DNA of 64,000 nucleotides from Crossaster papposus (Eukaryota > Echinodermata > Asteroidea > Velatida > Solasteridae): positions 310,001 to 374,000 of the forward strand of contig JBAIAA010000260.1 of the NCBI GenBank assembly GCA_037893245.1, given 5' to 3'. The translations under genes and the position numbers were made by a program. Positions within the stretch are counted from its first letter, which is position 1; the number at the start of each line of letters is the position of its first letter. Positions 44,974 to 57,290 of the stretch are shown here, in pieces. Below the pieces are notes generated by a model. It had not been told where the DNA came from. It saw only the letters and a program-made list of their open reading frames with translations, and searched no databases.

Positions 44974-45155
44974 ATGTCTTCCAGTGAGAAACTCTCACAC
45001 CAAGTATCATCAGGTAGCCTTGGACAGATGGTGTCGCAGCGCCTGTCGCCATCGTTGATTGACCTACAGCATCTGTCGGAGGATGAGCGCAACATCATCC
45101 TGTCGGTGCTGGACCGTGATGAGCAGCTAAGACAGCATGACCAAACACGAGTCAA
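44974..45155 (+). CDS. Exon encoding a Rab-binding (SHD1/RabBD) helix, synaptotagmin-like or RIM-type
   Basis: Open from ATG (44974) to a consensus donor (AA|GTGAGT). It encodes MSSSEKLSHQVSSGSLGQMV and on to DLQHLSEDERNIILSVLDRD followed by EQLRQHDQTRVK. LSxxExxIILSVLxRDEExR is the hallmark of the N-terminal Rab27/Rab3-binding helix of synaptotagmin-like proteins, and RIM and rabphilin are close relatives. Such proteins tether secretory vesicles. Either this is the first coding exon, or splicing enters at the CTTCCAG acceptor (44985) behind a long pyrimidine tract; both keep the same frame. The zinc-finger and C2 exons expected downstream were not found, so the gene is partial here. Confidence 0.6.
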
Positions 45156-46022
45156 GTGAGTCCGATACACACTGATAATGTTCCTAATCATCTAAACAGG
45201 TTTCTTTTTTTAGTTCTTTGGTAATCCGTCCGTATTTCATTTTTGTGTCGCCAAAACAAACAAAAAATCCTGTGATTGCTTAAAAAAAACTCTACCATTA
45301 ACAAAAGTTGTAAAACATAAATCATTTCTGTGACAAGAAAACTGTCGTCTGCTTTAGCTCTTTGCCATCTTTGAAATACGTCCCTAGCAGACAGCAAACA
45401 GCTCAGGATGTTAATTGCCATTTTCGCTAACGTTTGCTAACATTGGCGCACATTGCGTTGCACTCACGCTAACAACGCTAAATGTTGGGCAACGTTCACG
45501 TGAGTAGAACACACCCCTGTCCTTGTATGACCGCAGCCCTGTATGTAACTTTTAGGTTAAGTTTTTGAGAAAAAAAATGTAAAACATGGTTTTATGGATT
45601 TTTGATGAAACTTTGATGCAGTTACCCATGGTCACTTCATCGGAATGCTGAGGTTAAAGGTCTTTTAGGGGTCATTAGATAGAGGTCATTGTTCAAATAT
45701 GTTTTTTCATCTACATAATTTAATGGGTTTTAATGTAACTTGGCTGGGTGGAGTGATCCTTGGGTGTGGTTCGTCAAAACTCTTTTGAAACAGGTCATTC
45801 AGGGGTCATTTGAGGTCGACGTTTAAAAATATGTAAAATTTTACTTTGTTTTGTAAGAACACAAACATAACCGGTACATATCGATCGCGGGAAAAGGTGA
45901 AACACGCGATTCTGCAGTTTCTATACATGAACAAAGTTTGAACCCCTTGCGTATGGGTGCAAAGTACTGGTGGCACTGTGAGATAAGAAATTGAGACTCC
46001 TGTGAACATTTGACACCTTTTC
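45156..46022. other. Probable intron of the Rab-effector gene
   Basis: No repeat ends or exon recognised. Short recurrences of GGTCATT with TTTGATG-like phrases at 45600-45830 suggest an old duplication. Confidence 0.35.
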
Positions 46023-46238
46023 CCTATTATTTTAACATCACCGAGCCGAGGCGCGGGATTATTTTTAACGAAACTCGATCTGAGGCGGGTTCAGGTCGTT
46101 GGTACCGGGAAGCACACCCACACATTTCCGGCCTTGCTCGCTGCTGTTTGACATTTCCGGTCGTCACGTGTTTATGCGTCATCCGTTTTGAATCTTGGGA
46201 AAGCTTTGCGTAAATGAACTTCCCTCGGCGAGAACTGG
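46023..46238 (+). mobile_element. MITE family B copy
   Basis: Right end CGGCGAGAACTGG followed by TTAA (46239-46242). Internal GGGATTATTTTTAACGAAAC is conserved. The left TTAA end is eroded. Confidence 0.7.
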
Positions 46239-46526
46239 TTAAACCCTCTCACGTGACCGGTCACGTACTCTCCTAATTATCATGATCATCACTTTATTTA
46301 AGCATGCACAGTACTACGAATGAGTCCATATTTCATAGTCTGAAATTCATGCTACAGTGGCATTAGAATTACTGTTTAGTCAAGCGTAGAGCTGTGAACA
46401 AGTAAAGTTATGGTGTTTCCTGTGGCTGTAGCTGTCAGTTGGCTGCAAGGGGTTATCAGCTGTGCACAGTTTACACTAAACAAAATTATAATCTCAATTG
46501 AAGTGTGTACATCAGTGGTGCGAAAT

Positions 46527-46845
46527 ACCGTACCCTCTGGAGACATGAACACAATGTGTACAATGGAGACAAAACGTCTCCGGAGGGTAAATTTCTATAG
46601 ATGAATAGGTCTCCATTGGGAATTTCACGAATTAGATTTTTTGATTTTACTTAAATTACTCAAAAACTAGGATTAGGATGTGGGTTAGGGTTAGTGTTTG
46701 GGTTAGGGTATAATATAGGGTATATTGGGTCGAAATTTCAACCCAGGAAAAAAATTATGGTTAAAATGGGAGCATTTTGAAAAACGTGCTCGACTTTCTA
46801 ACCATTTTGTACACGAGAACAAAGCCATGTCTCCACAGTGATACA
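46527..46845 (+). repeat. Family E copy with telomere-like motifs
   Basis: Near-identical to 18821-19145, including TGGGTTAGGGTTAGTG at about 46680, which points to recent spread. Confidence 0.8.
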
Positions 46846-47394
46846 AAAATGCGAATTCGTGGCCTTCAAGCTTGGTGTGAGCTGGCATCTACCATAGATT
46901 AACCTAATTTGTCACCATAGTTGGGTAGTAGAAAGCAATTTAAAGCATGGTGAGTTGGGTAGAAGACAAAAACATCACAAGTATTAACAAGCCATTTGTG
47001 TCAGCTGTTACAAGGTCTTACTGTACATAGTTTGGCAGAGCTAAGCACTCATTCCATGCTACACAGATGTTTGGTATACATGCCATTGGATGGGTGGTTA
47101 TTTGTTGTCTGAAATATACCGGTACATTGCATTTAAAAGTTAACACTGTGAATAGGAATTGTTTTCAGTATTGTTTGGTCTTTAACCCTAACCCCCTAGA
47201 GGCTCTTGCACTAGGAAGCATACCGTACATACTAATTCCTAACAAACTTACAGCTCACACAGGTTCAGTAATTCTTGGTACAATGTACACATGTATATAA
47301 TGAACCTAAACCTGCCGAACTCCAACAGTTGAAGTTTGATTGACTTGGTATTTGACGGGTACCAGGCTACCCGTATTTTCTTAATAGGGTACCC

Positions 47395-48110
47395 CTATCA
47401 CTTTCCCATTCCTTTTCCCATATTATTTTTTCCAATTCCCTTTTCCCCATTCCATTTTTCCTTGTTCCCCATTCCCTTTTCCCATGTTCCCCATTCCCTT
47501 TTCCCATGTTCCCCATTCCTTTTTCCCATGTTCCCCATTCCTTTTTCCCATGTTCCCCATTCCCTTTTTCCCTTTCCCCGTTCCCTTTCCCTGTTCCCTT
47601 TCCCCGTTCCCTTTCCCCTTTCCCCATTCCCTTTCCCCATTCCCTTTCCCCATTCCCTTTCCCCTTTCCCCTTTTCTATTCCCTTTTCCATTCCCCTTTT
47701 CCATTCCCCTTTTCCTTTTCCTTTTTCCTTTCCCTTTTTTCTTTCCCTTTTTTCTTTCCCTTTATTCTTTCCCTTTTTTCTTTCCCTTTTTTTTCCCCCT
47801 TTTTTCTTTCCCTTTTTTCTTTCCCTTTTTTCTTTCCCTTTTTTCTTTCCCTTTTTTCTTTCCCTTTTTTCTTTCCCTTTTTTCTTTCCCTTTTTCCTTT
47901 CCCTTTTTCCTTTCCCTTTTTCCATTTCCTTTTTCTTTCTCTTTTTTCTCGTTCTCTTTTTCCAGTTCTCTTTTTCCAGTCCTCTTTTTCCCATTTCCTT
48001 TTCCCTTTTTTCCCCCATTCCCTTTTCCCTGTTCCCTTTTCCTTTTTCCTTTTTCCTTTTTCCTTTTGTCTTTTCCCTTTTCCCATTCCCTTTTCCAATT
48101 TTGCAAGCAA
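47395..48110 (+). repeat. Pyrimidine-only minisatellite, about 0.7 kb
   Basis: Nearly pure C/T on this strand: units such as TTCCCCATTCCCTTTTCCCA, then TTTCCCTTTTTTC repeated about 15 times. Long frames on both strands are composition artefacts. Mirror-symmetric pyrimidine tracts can form triplex (H-DNA). Confidence 0.95.
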
Positions 48111-48770
48111 ATCTTCCCACCTGTGTGAAAAGGTGTGAAAATATTTCCCACTTTTGTGAAAAGGCGTGAAATTGTTTTCACATTTTTATTGAAAAGTGTG
48201 AAATTGTTCACATTTTGTGAACGTTTGAATCCCACTATTAAGAAATGAATTCCCTTGGGAAGATAAAAAGTGTGAATTTAGGATTTTCCAATTTTTTATT
48301 ATAAATTGCATCAAACTGTACCATGGGTACATGTCCATCTCATTTGAGATATGTTGGTTTCCATGGAGTGTATTTGATTGCGATGCTGATTGAACTGCGA
48401 TAAAAACACACAGCAGTAAATAACGTTGCCACTTAGGCTGTTGGCTGTTGTACGCCTCATCTAGCTTAGTTTAAATGAAGGGTGAAATACATTACGAGTG
48501 TTGTACGGTCAAATAAACTCTTTGTTCAGTTATCAGCAGATAATGGATGATTTTAATGAGTAGTCATGCTCGTTACATTTGTCAGCCAGGGAAGTATTGA
48601 AGTGTACATGTAGTTTCTTCTGTCTTGTCCTGTTAGGCCATCAGCCTGGAGGGTTGGTCGGTATCAAATGAGGGGAATAATGCTCATTGTGGCAAAGTAT
48701 ATGCACCCCTGTAGTTGGAAAATATGTGATAGCATTGCAGCGGTAGCAATTACGGGTGTTATTACATCTT
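48111..48770. other. Spacer with TGTGAAAA repeats
   Basis: GTGTGAAAATATTTCCCAC-like units recur at 48122-48225; a related patch lies at 57300-57460. No gene seen. Confidence 0.4.
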
Positions 48771-48774
48771 TTAA

Positions 48775-48969
48775 CCAGGTCCCGCCGGGATTATTTTAAC
48801 ATCACTGAGTCGACACGCTGGATTATTTTTAACGAAACTCGATCCGAAGCAGGTTCAGGCTGCCAGTACGGGGAAGCACGCCCATGCATTTCCGGCCTTG
48901 CTCACTGCGTCATCCGTTTTGAATCTGGGGAAAACTTTGCGTTTATATTTGTCATCCGGCGCGAACTGG
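48775..48969 (+). mobile_element. MITE family B copy
   Basis: TTAA on both sides (48771-48774, 48970-48973). Ends CCAGGTCCCGCCGGG and CCGGCGCGAACTGG, 195 bp. Confidence 0.8.
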
Positions 48970-49273
48970 TTAAACAAAAAATGGCCGCCAAAATGCTTAA
49001 CATTAATTACATGTAGGTAATGAGCATATATTGGGGGCCATTTTTAAAGACAAAAATGAAGAAAGTGATAACGCCTAAAAGCTGCCACCGATCAGGCTAT
49101 GGTATCATACATTTTCCAACTCGATCTATGTAGGTGTACATAAAGTACATGTACTTGCCAAAAATCACAAGTGTGTACATACGCCTCCAATCAGGGACCC
49201 CTATTGTCCCTCTTTTGTTTGCACACAAATCGGAATTTGGGACCTTTTATAAATAAGGGACCCTATTGTTCTG

Positions 49274-49915
49274 CAGGGTGTCCACATAAAAAGTGTGTAC
49301 CATTTTTAAATTTATATTATTGCCAAACTACTGAATGTTTCTAAAAAATACAAATGTCTGTTGAAAGGGTAGAATGCCCTCTGTCCAATGGTAAGGTTCA
49401 TTATGTCATTGCCATGAATAACTGAACAAACAAGACAGTTATGAAGAAACTGAAATCAGCACTGTGACATTGGGATGATAAGGCGGCCAGTAAGAGACAT
49501 AAGATGAAGATGTCAGCTATGCATTAACAGGAATAGTGGCCATGTGGAGGGTACATCACCTTAAATTTGTCAGGTAAGTGTACAAAAAAGTACCACAAAA
49601 AGAAAGGGATCAGAACAAATGATTCATCAACCCAGTCATTGCTTTTTCAATGTGTTAAAATAATTTGTCCTTACAAACACCTACCTGAGCTTTGTCACAC
49701 AAGTAAAAACAACTTGTCACCGTGCTGATTTCAGTACCTTTCATAAATGTCTTGTTTGTCTTGCATTCATTCATGGCAATGACATAATGAACCTTATACC
49801 ATTGGACAGAGGGCATTCTACCCTTTCAACAGACATTTGTATTTTTCAGAAACATTCAGTAGTTTTGCAATAATATGAATTTGAAAATGGGTATACTTTT
49901 TATGTGGACACCCTG
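49274..49915. mobile_element. 642 bp MITE with about 200 bp inverted repeats
   Basis: Ends CAGGGTGTCCACATAAAAAG; arms 49274-49468 and 49715-49915 are highly similar. The ends resemble those of Tc1/mariner-type MITEs. No coding frame in the 246 bp centre. Confidence 0.8.
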
Positions 49916-50332
49916 TTATGTATGTTGTTCTATGTCTCCTATTTCAATAAAAAACGAACTCATTACTCCACTCAATCATTTTGATACCAGTGATGGCCTC
50001 CAAAGATAATTAGACAAGCACATGTCATAATATGCGCACTGGGAATTTTACAAGCATACAACAACCCCTTATGTTTCCATGGTGATATTCTGTTAATTAT
50101 CCAAGGATACACTGTATGAGGTTGTCTACATAAACGTGTGCATCAGGTGGAAAATTTCTCCATTGAAAATAGAAAAAAATGATCACAAACTGGCATCGTT
50201 GCCAGTGATACCATATCGATATGATACACTCTTGGGGATAATATAAATGAGTCTCTCGGTATGCAAGCATGTCCGTGCACGTGTTCTTTAGTATTGTATG
50301 TATCATTCGGAGGTCATTATTACAAACATTAA

Positions 50333-50696
50333 AAGTAGGACACACCATTTGCAGATATCAAAACAATTTACTACCGATTTATTATGAAATATCCTTATAT
50401 AAATATACTTTTTGAAAAGTAAATACTAATCCTAGGCATCCAGCAAAATGATTGCGCTAAATATTGTATAATTGTTCCGAAAAATTAAATTTTATATACA
50501 AAATTTACAAAACAAAACAAGAACATAAGAACACACTGCCCAACGCTGGTTGAAAACTAACGCCGTTTTTCTTGCTTTCCTCTGCATCCATGATTATAAA
50601 ACTTCGAACAGGTCAGTTAAACGATATTTACTATGAAATACAACCCCCAAAAATCCACCCATTCATGATAATTCAATGATGTATCCTACCGTACCT
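50333..50696 (+). mobile_element. MITE family A copy
   Basis: TTAA at 50329-50332 and 50697-50700. Ends AAGTAGGACACACCATTTGC and GTATCCTACCGTACCT. Confidence 0.8.
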
Positions 50697-51069
50697 TTAA
50701 ACTGTTACATGTACATTGCAAACCCATAAGACTTCTAAAGACTTTAGAAATGTATACTTTTAGACAAAGTGTGACAAATGTGTTGCAAAAGTGATTTTAC
50801 TAGTTCCTGGACGGCCCAGCTTGAAACACGATCAACTTAACGCAACTAGTTCGTCAGGGCATAACCAGTATTACCTTGTGTGACTCCGATTGTGCTCAGA
50901 TACAAATCAGTGGATGAATCTAAAGAAACAGGGTCAGCTGACACCTACTGGTATACGGTATCAACCAGTCAGCAGCTTTTTCCACATTTCTTTTCTAAAA
51001 ATGACATCGCCACTACTGCTGGTAAAACCGGTATGTTCACGTTGGTTTGGAGATGTCTCTGTTAACAAC

Positions 51070-51172
51070 GTACATGTATACCTACTCCCCCTCCCCATCT
51101 CACCCTCCCCACCCTCCCCTCCCCTTTTCCCTCCCCTCACCCCTCTCCCCTCGGCCTCTCCATTGCCCACAA
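51070..51172 (+). repeat. C/T-rich tract
   Basis: About 100 bp of CCCTCCCC-type pyrimidine sequence. It could be a splice polypyrimidine tract, but no exon follows that I can support. Confidence 0.6.
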
Positions 51173-51422
51173 ATTGAAATAAATGCATGCAGTAAAACAG
51201 CTTCCAGCATTTTCAGTAACAAAATGTATACAATGTAGTACATTCTGTCCTCGCACTAAATTGCAAGGGGAAATTTTATGAAGCTGATCGAAGCACACAC
51301 AAATTGTGATTATATTTTAGCTGTTGTTATAGCTACAGCATACAATGCCACCAACACATGGAATTTTTATTTACCAAGCAAAAATTGTTGTGCTTTTAAA
51401 AGCAATTAATGTTTGTGCTTGT

Positions 51423-51792
51423 AAAGGTATGTACATACCAAGTAGAATACACCATTTGTAATTGTTTGAATTATTATTATTGGGGGGTTGTATTTTATAG
51501 TAAATATCGTTTAACTGACCTGTCCGAAGTTTTACAATCATGGATTCTGAGAAAAGTGAGACAAAATGGCGTTCGTTTTCAACAGGCATTGGGCACTGTT
51601 TGCACATCTAATTAGATTTTTCGGAACAATTACTGGATATCTACCGGGGTAGCACAATTATTTTGCTGGATACCTAGAATTATTATTTACTTTCAAATAC
51701 TTTCAAAGATATTTCTTATTAATTCATTAGTAATTGTTTTTGATACATTTGTATCTGCCAATGGTGTTTTCCTAACGTACACTGTACCTTTT
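51423..51792 (-). mobile_element. MITE family A copy, reverse
   Basis: AGTAGAATACACCATTTG, GGGGGGTTGTATTTTATAG, and far end CCAATGGTGTTTTCC. Ends are duplicated or eroded, with no clean TTAA. Confidence 0.65.
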
Positions 51793-52507
51793 TAAAAGCA
51801 GCTCTATGAAATCATCACAATTCTCTATCTTGTGTGTATGATACACAATGTTGCATTTAATCATGCATTAATTTTACAAATATTTTATAAGGAATAAATG
51901 TCAACTATTAACTTCATTATTAATTCACTATGATATCAACTTCATTTATTGGTTCACTATGATGTACTTTCTTTTAACATTGTATTTTTGTCCCCATTTT
52001 CTTCCCATTTTCATTCATTTCTTCCACCTGGCAATGATAACCACACAGCGAGTAAGCATGTTTGATTGCATCTGGTGTCAGGAATTATGCATGTCATTTG
52101 ATTTCCCCAATAACTGCCTGGCCGATTTCATATTTCTTTGGCTGGTGATATTTAGCCTGCACGCAATATGTGCAGCGAGTGTTTTTGGGGACATTATTTC
52201 CCTAAAAATAAATAAAAAATCCAGAGCGATGAATCATAAAACAGGTTATTCTGAAATTAATTTAGGATCTGATTTAAAACAGAAAACAAAATCCTTTTTT
52301 TTTTTTTTTTTTTTTGGAAAGGGAGAAAAAAAAAAAAATTCTGTCAAAATTGACGTCAAACGTGGAGCGTGCTACTTACATGCTAGTAACGTTAACCACT
52401 GGGCCATAAGCAGGATCTGCAGGTCAGTACTTGCGTGATATTGCGTAAGAAGTTCACCGGCTTCAATAAAGTTTAGGCCAGAGCCGGCTAAATAGCCACA
52501 ATCTATT
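51793..52507. other. Spacer
   Basis: A T21 run lies at about 52296. A plus-strand frame of 159 codons (51959-52438) reads through the T and A runs and matches nothing I know. No supported gene. Confidence 0.35.
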
Positions 52508-52999
52508 TGGGTCATTCCATCAGGTTGAGATACAGGTACGGTGTGTGACATTTATCCATATCTTTAAATTTATCATTACATTTGAATCAGTTATTTTTAG
52601 TGACATATATTTGGGTGTGAAATATTTTGGAAAGTTTTAAATATGATAAAAAACGTATTTTGACGTAACATGGACACTTTAATATATGGAGAACTCACTG
52701 TATGTATTTTGCACTATGCAACACAACAAAGTTTTTGTTTTGGTAGTCGGTATTCAAATATAGTAAAAAAGTTAATATGAACATAACATTGGCACGGTGT
52801 ACATGTTACGTCAGAATTATACATTTTGTGGTCATATTTTTGTTACAAAATAATTTACATGATTTAAAACCTTCCAAAATATTCCACTGCACCTAAACAT
52901 ACATACATGTATAAAATAATTAAATCAAATGTTTGATTATTTCAAAGATAAATGTGGATAAATATAACGCACTGTATCCCAACCTGATAGAATGACCCA
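52508..52999. mobile_element. 492 bp MITE with TIR TGGGTCATTCCATCAGG
   Basis: Inverted ends of about 60 bp: GGGTCATTCCATCAGGTTG on the left, CAACCTGATAGAATGACCC on the right. AT-rich non-coding centre with a second, looser inverted block (AAATATTTTGGAAAGTTTTA / AAACCTTCCAAAATATT). Confidence 0.75.
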
Positions 53000-53504
53000 T
53001 TTATCTCCTTTGTTTTTGTTTGGGTCTTTGGTACTATTGGAACGTGGCCATTAACTTTGTATATTGCATACATGACAACACAATAGACTCTATGCTAATG
53101 GGTTTTCATGCCATTTTCCTCAACCTTGACTCTCTTTTTTAGAAATGTGGACTTGAACTCAGGTTGATCGAATTAGCTTTGGTTATTAATTTGCACTCGG
53201 CAGTGATTCAATCTGCACTGCTGGTTACAATGCCAGTTCAGGGCTGACAATTTTGAGTGGGAAAATCAGTTTTACCTTGCATTCATGAACAGAATGAAAG
53301 ACATTACTGAAGTACCATACAGTTTGTCAGGGAGTGAGAGCAATTGTATCCATACATGTACTTCAACATGCCCAAGGGCTGTACATTAGGCTTACACTGT
53401 CTGACTTGATAGGGATAAGACTGTAATTCCATGTAAGCCTGTTCCTCAGAAAAGGTCTCAAAGTCAGTTGCAATAACTCGCATCCTACCCGTCATAGCTT
53501 ATAC
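53000..53504. other. Spacer
   Basis: No supported gene or repeat. Confidence 0.3.
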
Positions 53505-53710
53505 ATAAATAAACCACAAGGGAAACTTGCATAAATTTCAAAGTGAACAAAGGAAATCGGCAAGGCGGGACCTGAACCTGTGACCTCCGCCACACCGGAC
53601 CGGCGCTTTACCAACTGAGCTATCTTGCCCTACTTGTATGTTGGCGGTCTCTCAAATTGTCAGTACATGTATCCTTGTTTGAGGGCACTAGTCAGAAGTC
53701 ATAAACACCA
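53505..53710 (-). repeat. tRNA-derived SINE, single arm
   Basis: Minus-strand A box (TAGCTCAGTTGGTAAAGC) and B box (GGTCACAGGTTCAGGTCC), preceded by the same ATGTTGGCGGTCTC arm as family F. The tail has GGGAAACTTGCATAAATTTC. Confidence 0.7.
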
Positions 53711-53715
53711 AAAAA

Positions 53716-54137
53716 ATCCGACGATAATTAATATTTCAAATTGAACAAAGAAATTGGCAAGGCAGGACTCGAACCTGCGACCTTCGAAAAACTGGATCGG
53801 CGCTCTACCAACTGAGCCATCTTGCTGTATGTTGGCGGTCTCCCAAATTGTCAGTATCTTTGTTCGAGGGCACTAGTTAGAAGTCATAAACACCAGAATT
53901 CCGTGTGTCCAATTTTGCGACACAACCTGGGAAGCGATATTGTGGGGATCACTCAATGAGGATACGACTTTTTATCTTATAATACAGAAATAAATTATGA
54001 TTTCTGACTAGCGCCCTCGAACAAAGATACTCACAATTTGGGAGACCGCCAACATAGGGCAAGATAGCTCAGTTGGTAGAGCTCCGGTCCCGTGTTGTGA
54101 AGGTGGCAGGTTCAAGTCCTACCTTGCCAATAACTTA
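53716..54137. repeat. Fold-back pair of tRNA-derived SINE heads (family F), second copy
   Basis: Same architecture as 22219-22700, with tRNA-like heads at about 53762-53827 (-) and 54058-54131 (+). The inverted arms are better preserved here: TTGTTCGAGGGCACTAGT / GACTAGCGCCCTCGAACAA. Confidence 0.75.
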
Positions 54138-54139
54138 TA

Positions 54140-56085
54140 AATAACGAGGCACTAAATGTGTTCATCGTCCTTCAACCAGCCAGTAAAAGTACTCTTAGAG
54201 ATATACTGGTAATACTTTACGCCCACTTGCAATTTCTGTCCTGTATCATCATAAATGTGTATTTATTTCAACTTACCATAACGCTAACCCTGCCAGACAC
54301 AGTGCATCAGGTAAAAAGGTCTGGTGCACTTTTGATGCATTCAGCTGTCAACCACAGTGTATAAACAACCACAGTCTAAGACTATAAGCGCTAATCCCCA
54401 TTGAACGATAACAGAGATGGATCCTGCTGCATTCTGTGACCACAGACTCTGAAGCAGTTTAACCTTGAGATTTCTGACCTGTTGGATCTCGTTGCACTCT
54501 AAAGCCAAGTCACTTGGACGAACAATGCATTCTGATGCGTTCAGCTAGTGTTTCTAACCAAAATACCCAGGAGGATCAGAGTTATTGAGTTCGACAATGG
54601 CAATAAGAACATTCAACCATCTACTAATGGTTCACTAGTGGTTGATAACTTGGTTTGTGACGTCACTAGCGCATGCGCCATGAAGTTGCAGTGCGAACGA
54701 CTCTAGTCAAACATTGGTCAAACTTTGGTGGCACCGAAAACCGGCAAAACAATATTTCAATATGATAGTTCGTTTATTTACACTATTGCGCAGTTTAGGA
54801 TAACTTACATAACGGCCATTGTTGCCTGCCATTTTTTGCCAATAGCACTATGCCATGGATATGTTGCTATTGATAACCAGCGCGACCAACCACAGTAGGT
54901 TAGTCGCGAATAGTCGATTAGACTAGTCCAATCATCGTCTTGAAAGCCAGGTTATTACTACCTGATAATCCCCTCCACGTGATCGAGTCTCGACTAATCA
55001 GAAGCCATCAACTCTCCTAGGTATTTATTAATGTAGGTTAAACATTTTTATTAATGTTTACCCATGCCGCAGACGCCACTCTTTTAGCGGTTGATCACCC
55101 CGGGAATAATGTATTTTGCTCGTACTTGGCGGGATATTAAAACACGGGATAGGAACGGGAAGGACAGGGTTAGATCGGTATACTTTTCTATAATAGAACT
55201 GTATTGGCACGGCCTAAGATAAACAGGAAAGAGATTTTGTTAGACGGGCAATAATGATTCACGGGTGGATTTATACCTTCTAGATCCCGTCTTGATCAAT
55301 TTCTCATTATTTATTGGTCATGATAGGGGCGGGCACATAGATTGGCTCTGTGTGACTTGGCGACCGTATTTATATTTAATTTAAGCAAGATAAATGCCCA
55401 AACCTTGCGATCAATTTCGCCTCATCCACATGCATACTTTGAAAACATCTATAGTGTGAAACACCTACAGCAAAACAAACAATTGTCTACAATTCATAAA
55501 TAGTTAATCACACACCACAAGAACAGCATCGTCAGCACCGAATCACTGAATCATAAATTGCGCGCTTCTTAAATGTGTTGTTTGTCGCAGCTTTGGTGTC
55601 GATCCGATCGCACACATGTAGCTAATGCGGACGTAAATTTTACAGCCACGAGGTACGAGTTTTATAATTGCACGCCACATGTACTTCGTAGACAATGCTG
55701 ACCATGGTACGAAGTTTGGCACATTTGTGATGCGATCTGTGAAAACCCGTCAGATGTCGCAAACATGAAAGTCTCATCAAAGCAAAACAATTTAATAATA
55801 ATTTCTAAAAAAAAAAAAATTATATATATTTTATTTAATTGATTTTTCATTGCTATTCTGGTACCCTATCGTTAAACTCTGTTTTCTCAGAACTTCTCAT
55901 TGCCAATAATCGACATTCATTTTAACGTAACTTTTAATGTAGAGGCCCTAGAGATCTGATTGAAAAAGCATTAGAAAGAGTATGATCTCGGCTTTAAGAT
56001 GATGTAAAGATCGCATCACATTTGTGTACATTTTACAAATGTTTGCAAGTAGGGCTCCAACAAGTTTTTGCTTCTGCACGAATTA
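54140..56085. other. About 1.9 kb with nothing recognised
   Basis: Mixed composition; no exon, inverted ends or tandem repeats that I can support. An A13 run at about 55808 is followed by a TATATATA patch. Confidence 0.35.
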
Positions 56086-56350
56086 TAGCATTATTACCCC
56101 GGTCATTTGGGCCCACGAAACATTCCAAATACCATCTCAGCTCCCTGGGGAGTATACAGCTCTATGCTGCCATTTCAGCTCAAAGCAGCTACAGTAATAG
56201 CGACCATCTCTGCCCTCACAGGTACCTATTTACTCCTAGGTGGAGAGAAGCAATGAGTGACAAAGTGCCTTGCCCAAGGGCACATACATAGTCCCAGGCC
56301 GGACTCGAACCCGCAACCTGCAGCTTTTACCTACGGCACTCCACAGAGGG
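56086..56350 (-). repeat. tRNA-derived SINE with GCCCTTGGGCAAGGCAC core
   Basis: On the minus strand: a B box (GCAGGTTGCGGGTTCGAGTC), then GTGCCCTTGGGCAAGGCACT and CATTGCTTCTCTCCACC. This head and core combination is known from several deuterostome and fish SINEs. Confidence 0.7.
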
Positions 56351-56884
56351 GTGGCTAACTCGCAAATGGTGATGGGTCAATTACTAAACATAATTCTTGC
56401 CTAGCCTTGACTGAGGTGAATCTACTTTGTATCTGTGAATATTGTGAATTCATATTCTCAATGATGCATAATGTGGAAACCAATTGCAAACTCAGGGCTT
56501 CACATGCCATCAAATTAACCTGTCAATCATCCAGTGGTCCATTTTGCCTGCCTTTATTCATGTTATTAGGCCCAGAAACACCAAGGATAAAGCTGCCAGC
56601 ATTCAAGATCAGTTATGCTTCACAGTCGTCGTGTATTCTCACCCCAGAGTAATACCAAACATCAAATATTAACATGTTTGCATGATATCCTCTTAATTTC
56701 ACTCGAGGAAGAAACTGAAAAATCATATGATCCATCTAGACAAGTGAAATTAAGGTGAAGACTGAAGAGTAAATATACTTGAATCGTCTGATATTAAAAA
56801 TATTTAAAAGCATACGAATTAAAAATGGCTGCTACATGTATGTGCTTAACACATGTACAATTAAATAATAGCCCTTTAAATTTG
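56351..56884. other. Spacer
   Basis: No supported gene or repeat. Confidence 0.3.
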
Positions 56885-57290
56885 GGGCCAATTTTGTAAA
56901 GCTGCTTAAGCACAAAAATGTGCTTTAGCACACACAAAATTGCTTGCTAAATTAGGTTAGGAGCCAAACAATCCATGTGATTGTTATGCTAAGCTAACAA
57001 CAGCTAAATACTAATTACAAACAATATCACATGGAGCTGTGGCTGGTATAGATCGGGGCGGACATCCGAGAACTGTCATAAAAACGCGTCATAATACGTA
57101 CACCGCGCCGATAAAAACGATGATCGCGCGCGCAGTCTTGTATGCTACAGTGCAGTGTCAGCGCGTATTGTTTTCATCTGCGCGCTGACCTGTGACGTGT
57201 GTCCGCCCCGATCTATAAGGCTGGATTTACTTAGCAAGTTGTTTTTGTGCTTTTGTTGTGTTTTAGCACAAATTTTTCCAATACATGTAT
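56885..57290. repeat. Dispersed repeat with GAGCTGCTTAAGCAC-like ends, split by family I
   Basis: Left part GGGGCCAATTTTGTAAAGCT with alternating GCTTAAGCAC / GTGCTTTAGCAC. Right part ATTTACTTAGCAAGTTG, then GTGTTTTAGCAC. Interrupted by a family I MITE. Confidence 0.55.
57047..57217. mobile_element. MITE family I copy, complete
   Basis: 171 bp with perfect inverted ends TATAGATCGGGGCGGACA. Near-identical to 25237-25406. Confidence 0.85.

Noticed and set aside
47336-48235. Frames up to 277 codons on both strands
   Set aside because: Composition artefacts of the pyrimidine tract (Phe/Pro/Ser on one strand, Lys/Gly/Glu on the other).
51959-52438. A 159-codon gene
   Set aside because: Reads through T21 and A runs with changing composition; no domain.
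54057-54131. A tRNA gene
   Set aside because: Same reasons; the acceptor pairing is offset by one base and the anticodon arm is poor.
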